Positions 26,207-31,955 of a DNA stretch of 31,955 nt are shown one piece after another. The notes below the pieces were generated by a model. That model was not told the DNA's origin. It was given only the letters and a program-made list of their open reading frames with translations, and made no database searches. A program made the position numbers and the translations under genes. The stretch spans positions 1 to 31,955 of the forward strand of contig JBJEPE010000089.1 of assembly GCA_051881075.1 (NCBI GenBank), read 5' to 3'. This DNA is from RUG14223 sp051881075. Lineage in GTDB: Bacteria; Bacillota; Clostridia; Oscillospirales; Acutalibacteraceae. How positions within the stretch are numbered: position 1 is the stretch's first letter; every line of letters begins with the position of its first letter.

Positions 26207-27437
26207 ATATTATGTGGAATTTACAGAAGAAATGCGCAAGAACTATACTATCCTTGCGCCCAATATGTTACCAATGCACTTTAAACTGATAATTAAAGTA
26301 ATGAGCCGATACGGTTATAACGTTGAACTGCTTGAAACAAGCGGCAAGCATATTGCGGAAACAGGGCTTAAATATGTTCATAATGATACCTGTTACCCTG
26401 CAATTTTGGTTATAGGTCAATTTTTGGACGCACTGCAAAGCGGTAAGTATGACCCGCATAAGGTTGCGCTTATTATGTTCCAGACAGGCGGCGGGTGCCG
26501 TGCCTCAAATTATATCTCGCTTATACGTAAAGCTCTTGAAAAGGCCGGCTTTGGGTATGTGCCTGTGATATCTATGAGTTTAAAAGGGATAGAATCACAT
26601 TCGGGATGGAAGCTTACCGTGCCTATGCTGCACCGTATGCTGTACGGTGTTCTGTACGCAGATATGCTTATGTCGCTTGTAAATCAATGTAGACCGTATG
26701 AGCTGGAAAAGGGCAGTACCGAGGCACTTGCAGACTTATGGGTAACACGCCTTGTAGATGAAATGGCAGTGCATAGAGTATCATATAAGGCTGTAAAGCA
26801 AAACTACTTAAAAATACTTAAAAGCTTTGAAAACATTCCAATGAACCGCACAAAACGCCCAAAGGTAGGCGTAGTGGGGGAGATATTTGTCAAATACTCT
26901 CCGCTGGGCAATAATTCATTAAATGAGTTTTTAGAGCGTGAGGGCGCAGAGGTAGTTGTTCCGGGATTTCTTGATTTCTGCCTGTATTCCGTTATGGACG
27001 GACTGCGTGATTATGAGCTTTATCATATAGGCAGTGCGGTATCATACAGAATTTATAAGCTTGCGTATAAATTTTTACTCAAAAAGCAAAAGGACATGAT
27101 AGATATAATGCAGACTCACGGAGTATTCCTTACGCCTACTGCGTTTGATCATACAATGTCGCTAGTTGACGGATATATAAGTACCGGTGCAAAGATGGGC
27201 GAGGGGTGGTTACTTACCGCAGAAATGCTTGAGCTTTCTGATAAAGGTGTAAAAAATATAGTGTGTACCCAACCGTTTGGATGTCTTCCAAATCATATTT
27301 GCGGCAAGGGTATGATGAAACCCATAAAAGAAAATAATAAGGACATTAACATTGTTGCCATTGATTATGATGCAGGTGCAAGCGGAGTAAATCAGGAAAA
27401 CCGTATAAAGCTTATGCTTGCAGGCCAAACCGATTGA
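26196..27437 (+). CDS. 2-hydroxyacyl-CoA dehydratase-like (HgdB-type) protein, coupled to the activase
   Basis: 413 residues from the ATG at 26196-26198. This start overlaps the activase stop by 11 nt and has GAGGTG upstream inside the activase gene, which suggests translational coupling. An ATG 27 nt upstream lacks a site. Cysteine-bearing motifs VHNDTCYPA, QTGGGCRASNY and CTQPFGCLPNHICGKG fit [4Fe-4S] binding in the HgdB-like family. In many Clostridia the equivalent region is fused to the activase in one protein of about 1400 residues; here it is a separate polypeptide. No classical dehydratase alpha/beta pair is nearby, so a role in a specific fermentation cannot be assigned. Confidence 0.88.
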   Translation: MQNKYYVEFTEEMRKNYTILAPNMLPMHFKLIIKVMSRYGYNVELLETSGKHIAETGLKYVHNDTCYPAILVIGQFLDALQSGKYDPHKVALIMFQTGGGCRASNYISLIRKALEKAGFGYVPVISMSLKGIESHSGWKLTVPMLHRMLYGVLYADMLMSLVNQCRPYELEKGSTEALADLWVTRLVDEMAVHRVSYKAVKQNYLKILKSFENIPMNRTKRPKVGVVGEIFVKYSPLGNNSLNEFLEREGAEVVVPGFLDFCLYSVMDGLRDYELYHIGSAVSYRIYKLAYKFLLKKQKDMIDIMQTHGVFLTPTAFDHTMSLVDGYISTGAKMGEGWLLTAEMLELSDKGVKNIVCTQPFGCLPNHICGKGMMKPIKENNKDINIVAIDYDAGASGVNQENRIKLMLAGQTD

Positions 27438-27524
27438 TAATCAGCATCTAAAGCAATACTCAGTAATTTAACGATACATATAAAATATTTTTTTACTATT
27501 TAGCAGGATTTTGTTAGAAAAAGG

Positions 27525-27553
27525 TAGAAAACGCCACAATTATATGATATAAT
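27525..27553 (+). promoter_or_regulatory. Probable promoter of the three-gene cassette
   Basis: TATAAT at 27548-27553 is preceded by TAGAAA (27525-27530) at 17 bp. The start would be near 27560, which makes the ATG at 27561 leaderless and favours the ATG at 27576. Confidence 0.55.
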
Positions 27554-27575
27554 AAAAATAATGTGGGGTGAATAT

Positions 27576-28448
27576 ATGGAACTATATGCACAGGATATGT
27601 TCTTTAGAGGCGATACCAAAAAAGAACAAGCATACGATTGTTGCATTCATGGCAAAGTTATTTTTAAAATTGGTGACAAACTGCTCTCGGATGATACAGT
27701 GTGGTGTGTAAGTGCATCGGCATATAGATTTTTGCATACTCTCTTTGAAAATCATTTTATGGGTGCAGAAGATTTCCTAATTCCTTGTTGCGGTCAAACA
27801 ATGATTTCTTCCGAGGACGGAAAGTCTGTCATTATTTTTGGATGCAGCAACGGTATTGATTTTGATATTATCCATAAACAAGAAAACATTGTTATTGTAA
27901 CGGCAGACAATACCGAATACCTTGTTCCTTTTGCGGACTATAAAAATGCAGTATTGTCTTTTGCCAAACAGGTAATGAACTTCTATAAATCAAACCCACC
28001 ACGTGAATTTGAAGACGATTTTGACAAGGATGGATATAGAGCCTTTGTGACGGAATGGTATTCGCTATATGACAAGGCGGTTGCACTCACAAATGATATT
28101 CCCCAAATTAATCCTATCACATTTGAAGATTACGACGCTTGTACAGAAAATGAAATTATGGGCATAAACAAAGAAGGAATCTCGCTCCAGCCGTTTCGGT
28201 TTATCAACTTCAAAGAATGTGCATATAATTTCAAGCAAACTGAAGGCGGCTCTGGAAAATGTGTAGGAGAACACGAAATCACAGACCTTTCTTTCACCTT
28301 CTATACATCGCCCAAACCCATTATGGTAAAATTCATTGAGAAAAGCAAATTTATTGAGTCTATTTCAAAGAAAAATACAATATACCGTTTTCACAAACTC
28401 CAAAAGCAGATTTTGGAATACGGTTATAGCACACGGGATATGTCTTAA
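27576..28448 (+). CDS. Uncharacterised cytosolic protein, first gene of a three-gene cassette
   Basis: 290 residues from the ATG at 27576, which has GGGGTG upstream; the in-frame ATG at 27561 lies before that site. I do not recognise the family. It is soluble, with no signal peptide or membrane segment. It is mixed alpha/beta and rich in acidic and aromatic residues, with CCIHG and IPCCGQ cysteine pairs in the first 85 residues. The next gene begins 28 nt downstream on the same strand, so the two are probably cotranscribed. Immunity or defence-associated proteins often have this look, but nothing in the sequence proves it. Confidence 0.75.
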   Translation: MELYAQDMFFRGDTKKEQAYDCCIHGKVIFKIGDKLLSDDTVWCVSASAYRFLHTLFENHFMGAEDFLIPCCGQTMISSEDGKSVIIFGCSNGIDFDIIHKQENIVIVTADNTEYLVPFADYKNAVLSFAKQVMNFYKSNPPREFEDDFDKDGYRAFVTEWYSLYDKAVALTNDIPQINPITFEDYDACTENEIMGINKEGISLQPFRFINFKECAYNFKQTEGGSGKCVGEHEITDLSFTFYTSPKPIMVKFIEKSKFIESISKKNTIYRFHKLQKQILEYGYSTRDMS

Positions 28449-28476
28449 TTATAATAAAAACAGAGGAAAAAATACT

Positions 28477-29235
28477 ATGAAAGAAAGACGATACCCACTC
28501 AGTTTGTTTCTGATTGGATTTATCACAAATATTCTATTTCGCTTTTTTTGGTTGTTTATTCCAAGCACTATCCTGTTAATTGTAGGCATTTTTGTTGATT
28601 GGTGTTTGTATGTAGGCCTTGTGCTGTTGGTTATTGATATTATTGCATCCTTCATTGAACAAATGAGAATTAGACAAGCAATGCTTTCAGATTCTGACAA
28701 TGAGCAGTTTCGCAAATTTCAAGATGCAGTATCAAAAGACGGAAATGTGTTTGGAAATATTAGAAACCGTGTTGAGAATACTGCCGAAGAATATATTGAC
28801 AACGAGGAAATGCAAAAAGATAATTTAGTCGTTGATATGTGTGATACCATTTACAAAAAGTGCGAGTATGGTAATGACATCGAAAAGCTGAACGAATATG
28901 AAAGAGTTTTCTTTGTTACCCAAACATTAGAGCAAGAAGTCAACAACGGCGGTTTCTCCCAATTTTTCTACAATTCCAGTGGGGATTTTTCAAATGAATT
29001 GGTTGATGCTTTTACAAAGATTGGTGCATTAAAAACTGCTGAAATTTGCAAGAAAGCATTGTCAGTATTCAATGGCAAGGTTCCCACCGAAAGAGATGAG
29101 CGAGAAGAATTGCTTGATAGTTTGGATTGTGACAATGTGTTAAGCGAATGCGATGATGCTTTTTATAATTATGAAGACGATTTGGAAGCATTAAATCATG
29201 AATACCTGATGAAATACCGTGAGTTTTTCAATTAA
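28477..29235 (+). CDS. Membrane protein with C-terminal DMP19/DUF4375-like domain
   Basis: 252 residues from the ATG at 28477, with AGAGG upstream; earlier in-frame ATGs overlap the preceding gene. Two hydrophobic segments, about residues 8-30 and 32-55, form an N-terminal membrane hairpin. A charged linker follows. The C-terminal domain (about 125-250) has LNEYERVFFVTQTLEQEVNN then GGFSQFFYN, the pattern I associate with the DMP19 (DUF4375) family. Neisseria DMP19 is a DNA-mimic regulator, but most DUF4375 proteins are uncharacterised. A membrane-anchored version would not fit a cytosolic DNA mimic directly. The family call comes from memory of this motif. Confidence 0.8.
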   Translation: MKERRYPLSLFLIGFITNILFRFFWLFIPSTILLIVGIFVDWCLYVGLVLLVIDIIASFIEQMRIRQAMLSDSDNEQFRKFQDAVSKDGNVFGNIRNRVENTAEEYIDNEEMQKDNLVVDMCDTIYKKCEYGNDIEKLNEYERVFFVTQTLEQEVNNGGFSQFFYNSSGDFSNELVDAFTKIGALKTAEICKKALSVFNGKVPTERDEREELLDSLDCDNVLSECDDAFYNYEDDLEALNHEYLMKYREFFN

Positions 29236-29257
29236 TAAGATACATAAGGAGAACATT

Positions 29258-29644
29258 ATGAAAATTCTTGAGATTGACTATGACTATTATTACTATCCTA
29301 AGGGCATTTCTTGCATTGAGGATTTTATTACTTATGCAAATGAACATTACAATACATTTATTGCATTAACACGTTTTGAAACAGATAACTGTACTTATCC
29401 TTATTTCATTAGCGAGGACACCAAACAGGTTTATGTTAATATTGCGAATATAGACAAAATAAGCGAGGAAGATGTAACTGTTCTTTGCCGATTGGACTAT
29501 GATATTCGTCTTGAGCAGGTTGTAAAAAAGAAATGTATTGATTGTGTACATTATGAAGAAGATTCAGAAGGAGACAATCTTAAAGGGCATCGTGAAAGAA
29601 TATCTCTTGACGGAGAATGTTTTGGATATGAAAAGAAAAAATAA
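29258..29644 (+). CDS. Uncharacterised small acidic protein, third gene of the cassette
   Basis: 128 residues from the ATG at 29258, with AAGGAG 6 nt upstream; an in-frame ATG at 29219 lies inside the previous gene. I do not recognise the family. It is soluble, acidic and tyrosine-rich at the N-terminus (DYDYYYYPKG). A short C-terminal CIDC plus a later cysteine (GECFGYE) could hold a metal. It starts 22 nt after the preceding stop, so it is most likely in the same transcript, which ends at the hairpin at 29677-29711. Confidence 0.78.
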   Translation: MKILEIDYDYYYYPKGISCIEDFITYANEHYNTFIALTRFETDNCTYPYFISEDTKQVYVNIANIDKISEEDVTVLCRLDYDIRLEQVVKKKCIDCVHYEEDSEGDNLKGHRERISLDGECFGYEKKK

Positions 29645-29676
29645 AAAATTATAGCAATAAGATTAATTGCAAATAA

Positions 29677-29711
29677 CGGCGGCAGAGAGAAGATAATCTC
29701 CCTGCCGCCGC
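29677..29711 (+). terminator. Terminator-like GC-rich hairpin after the cassette
   Basis: CGGCGGCAG pairs with CTGCCGCCG, with extra GAGA/TCTC pairing inside. A T-rich stretch follows, without a perfect T-run. The remainder to 29925 shows no convincing gene. Confidence 0.65.
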
Positions 29712-29925
29712 TGTTTATTGTTGTCTCCATGCTTGTACCTGTTATGTATAAGACATCCGGAATAGATGAGAATAAGTATACATTAGGTGTGATAAGTGCT
29801 ATAGCAAAATATAAAAATTCGCTTAAACTTCGGTGATATCATAAATTGATTTTTCACATACAAACTCCTACTTAGGGGTGGTAAGTAACGAAATTTTTTG
29901 TAATTTACATCATTATAAATTAATG

Positions 29926-30372
29926 TTACTTCTGATATTTTTGTTGGAGCAGATTGTAAAGCTCCTGTGAATCTGCATAGAACTTATCTATCTTGTCAGA
30001 CATCATCTTTATACGTTTTTCTGATTCGCGCTCTTTTGCAAGGCATTTTTCCTGTGTTTCAACTAACATCTTCTGTGCCTTTTCTCTTGCTTCCGCTTCC
30101 ATACGAGCGCATATTTCATTTTGTCTGTCATGCAAAAGCCTTATATTGTCTAAATACTGGGATGCGGCTGCTTCTGCAATATTAAAGATACCGTTAAGCT
30201 GCAGGGCGGCATTTGCTATAGAGCCTGCCTCGTCTAAAATTATCTCTCTGCTTTGAAGCTTTTTGTTGGCTTCCTCAAGCTGTTGACGCAGCTCGTTGTT
30301 TTCTTTAGTTTGCTCGATAAGCAGCTCAAGCAGTTGTATTCGGCTAAGCTTTCTTAGATCTTCATTTTGCAT
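29926..30372 (-). CDS. Coiled-coil cytoplasmic protein of unknown function
   Basis: 148 residues, predicted almost fully helical. Residues 1-48 hold a leucine-rich start (LSRIQLLELLIEQ) followed by a charged coiled coil. A middle segment, AGSIANAALQLNGIFNIAE, is less charged. Residues 78-148 form a second coiled coil rich in Glu/Arg/Lys. No signal peptide or membrane segment is present. AGGGG lies about 8 nt upstream of the ATG. The pattern resembles small helical proteins common in Clostridia that are often found near division or cell-wall genes. That is a loose resemblance and no function is assigned. Confidence 0.85.
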   Translation of the reverse strand: MQNEDLRKLSRIQLLELLIEQTKENNELRQQLEEANKKLQSREIILDEAGSIANAALQLNGIFNIAEAAASQYLDNIRLLHDRQNEICARMEAEAREKAQKMLVETQEKCLAKERESEKRIKMMSDKIDKFYADSQELYNLLQQKYQK

Positions 30373-30429
30373 ATAATTACCCCTGACTATTCGTTGTTAT
30401 TGTTCTGTATATGATATAAATGAATGGTT

Positions 30430-30458
30430 AATATACTGATTTCCGTATAATCAAACAA
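30430..30458 (-). promoter_or_regulatory. Possible promoter of the coiled-coil gene
   Basis: On the minus strand, TTGTTT (30453-30458), a 17-bp spacer and TATATT (30430-30435). The leader is about 50 nt. Bases 30459-30670 upstream are AT-rich and I see no gene or structured RNA in them. Confidence 0.5.
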
Positions 30459-30670
30459 CAAAATGCTATTATTTTGATGCGTTGATCTAATATAAACCTT
30501 AGATAATTACCGTAACTTAAAAAACCTATTGATATGATGATACGGATAAAAATAATTGCAATGCTTTAAAATTCTACAAATTAAAACTATTATACCATAA
30601 AAAATACTTATTTTCAATCAATTTTAACATAATGTTGTAAAAATAATTTCTTTACAATAAAAGAGTTCAA

Positions 30671-30705
30671 GAGCAAAAGAGAGTTGATAGCTTTTCTACC
30701 AACTC
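30671..30705 (-). terminator. Terminator for the AIM24/remnant transcript
   Basis: On the minus strand, GAGTTGGTAG pairs with CTATCAACTC (one G-U pair), loop AAAAG, followed by TCTTTTGC. On the plus strand the pair becomes a mismatch, so minus-strand use is favoured. It lies about 480 nt past the AIM24 stop codon, after the decayed frame. Confidence 0.7.
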
Positions 30706-30901
30706 CCCCAAAATTTTCAATCATTATAATTATTTATCTTCTTTTGCATTGCTTCCATATACACAACTGATACAACCGTTATGCTTATACATCCTATCCT
30801 GTGTCAGCCAAAATTAGATCTTCCAAAGTTTGACTTGTACACTCTCGCTCTATAATTCGATTTAGACACAATATCTATTGCTTTGGCTTTCACGAAAACA
30901 A

Positions 30902-31183
30902 TCAATGATAGTCTTCGCAATAAATAATATAGTTTAAGCCGACACGAACTCCTATTTCATATTTTAAAGGTTCCGGTTCCACGAAACCGGCAATATTGTC
31001 AAGCTCGTAATCGGCTAGCTCGCAGGTTTTGTTAAGCGTTGTAAAGTATGTCTTTGTTTCCTACGCCAGTTAAGCATTCTATGTTTCATCGATTTCAAGC
31101 AGTTCTTCTGCGCTCTTTGCGTTTTTTCTCTTTCAATAAGTTAGTTTGTCAGACTCACATTTCACTTCTTCATGTAAAATATG
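30902..31183 (-). pseudogene. Decayed reading frame of unknown family downstream of the AIM24 gene
   Basis: One minus-strand frame reads protein-like text with scattered stops. HILHEEVKCESDKLTY, a stop, then SAEELLEIDET, three stops in a short stretch, then TKTYFTTLNKTCELADY and ELDNIAGFVEPEPLKYEIG, closing with GLNYIIYCEDYH and a stop at 30902-30904. Past it, in the same frame, a further piece (TSQTLEDLILADTG) runs to about 30785. Gene-like composition with several in-frame stops suggests a recently inactivated gene of roughly 130 residues. I do not recognise the family. No frameshift is needed to read it. Alternatively it is chance, although the 60-residue clean stretch argues against that. 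Confidence 0.5.
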
Positions 31184-31185
31184 TA

Positions 31186-31863
31186 TCAGTTACTATTTTT
31201 TACGATAAATGGGTTGATAGCCATAGCAACACTGCTTATCGGCATGGTTTGCAACCATATCCTGCCGGGTCCTGTAAGAACAGTATTAAATAATCCTTCT
31301 CCACCGAACAGCTTGTTCTTGATTCCGGGAACTTGACGTATCTCCATACGTACGCTTGGGGAAAAACCCGCAACATTTCCGGTATCAACTACGATCTGCT
31401 CACCTGCTCCGAGGTTGTATTCCATAAGTTCTCCGTCAATTTCAACAAATGCCATACCATAACCGGAAAGCCTTTGCATAATGAAGCCTTCACCTCCGAA
31501 TAATCCGGTGCTAAGCTTCTTATGGAAATAAATCGACATATTAATCCCTGCTTCCGAAGCAAGAAACGCATTCTTTTGCAATATCATTTCATTGTTTTGG
31601 TCAATCATAATAGGTTTTATGGAGCCCGGAAAACTAGAGGCGAATGCAATTATACCATTATCCAGTGCTGTGTAGACATTCTGGAACATGCTCTCTCCGG
31701 AAAAAGCTTTAGAGAACATTTGTCCGATTCCTCCGCCTCTCGTTTCCATTTTCATCGTTGGACTCATCCAAGCCATAGAGCCTTTCTCGGTAATCATCTG
31801 TTCTCCGCGAAAAAGCTCGCATACTACAACAGGAAATGCCCCTCCACAAATTTCGTATCGCAT
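31186..31863 (-). CDS. AIM24-family (TIGR00266/DUF124) protein
   Basis: 225 residues from the ATG at 31861-31863. GGAG lies 7-8 nt upstream of this ATG but only 2 nt from the ATG at 31869, so the second is chosen. The protein is rich in beta strands and glycines, with repeated segments such as GLFGGEGFIMQRL and LFGGEGLFNTVL, which mark the family. Conserved features include GSMAWMSPTMKMETR near the N-terminus and GPGRIWLQT near the C-terminus. AIM24 proteins form a pseudo-trimeric beta fold like tryptophan RNA-binding attenuation proteins. Their bacterial role is unknown. No signal peptide is present. The promoter lies in or beyond the last 90 bases of the window. Confidence 0.93.
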   Translation of the reverse strand: MRYEICGGAFPVVVCELFRGEQMITEKGSMAWMSPTMKMETRGGGIGQMFSKAFSGESMFQNVYTALDNGIIAFASSFPGSIKPIMIDQNNEMILQKNAFLASEAGINMSIYFHKKLSTGLFGGEGFIMQRLSGYGMAFVEIDGELMEYNLGAGEQIVVDTGNVAGFSPSVRMEIRQVPGIKNKLFGGEGLFNTVLTGPGRIWLQTMPISSVAMAINPFIVKNSN

Positions 31864-31955
31864 AACCATTCTCCTTTACATAATTTTTTAAAAATAAATA
31901 AATGCCAAAAGCTCATTATTTACGGATTGGCAAATTGCACAATTCCGTTAACCGA

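Noticed and set aside
29653..29839. An open plus-strand stretch of about 60 codons with a hydrophobic centre after the cassette
   Set aside because: It has no ribosome site and contains the terminator hairpin. Its only ATGs come late, so coding is unsupported.

Overview
This window looks like chromosome from a low-GC, Gram-positive anaerobic gut or rumen Clostridia. A Ruminococcaceae/Oscillospiraceae-like host is my inference. It rests on strong AGGAGG-type ribosome sites, sigma-A promoters, dockerin-bearing proteins, BspA-type leucine-rich repeat (LRR) surface proteins and a 2-hydroxyacyl-CoA dehydratase activase system. It mixes ordinary housekeeping genes with surface/extracellular accessory genes. 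One 100-N assembly gap lies at 12824-12923.

Layout. 1-4905 (minus): two tandem paralogous secreted BspA-LRR/fibronectin-III proteins, the first cut by the window edge. Their intergenic segments are base-for-base identical although the proteins have diverged. 5228-8171 (minus): zinc-ribbon membrane protein, small P-loop protein and glucose-6-phosphate isomerase (pgi). 8379-9539 (minus): a D-Ala-D-Ala carboxypeptidase, divergent from valS (9729-12350, plus, TTG start). 12351-13064: a decayed, internally deleted IS5-type transposase, then a 21-bp tandem repeat interrupted by the gap. 13065-16565 (plus): a visibly A-rich chondroitin-ABC-lyase-like polysaccharide lyase (PL8) with a C-terminal repeat and a sortase-like but non-canonical tail. 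16814-22989: two convergent BspA-LRR genes carrying a dockerin, one of them only half a dockerin. 23261-27437 (plus): a two-domain acyl-CoA dehydratase activase overlapping an HgdB-like protein. 27576-29644 (plus): a three-gene cassette of poorly known small proteins, one with a DMP19/DUF4375-like domain. 29926-31863 (minus): a coiled-coil protein, a decayed reading frame and an AIM24-family protein.

How the genes may work together. The LRR proteins, the polysaccharide lyase and the dockerins suggest a cell-surface or scaffoldin-attached layer that binds or degrades host or plant glycans. The lyase and its flanks (IS remnant, tandem repeat, base composition) look acquired by transfer. The activase/HgdB pair belongs to radical-type 2-hydroxyacyl-CoA dehydratase chemistry, but no catalytic dehydratase alpha subunit is visible here. 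I found no CRISPR array, tRNA, rRNA or riboswitch. The less ordinary features are the diverged tandem LRR genes with identical spacers, the half-dockerin, the atypical anchor of the lyase and the uncharacterised three-gene cassette. None of these can be called a new system from sequence alone.
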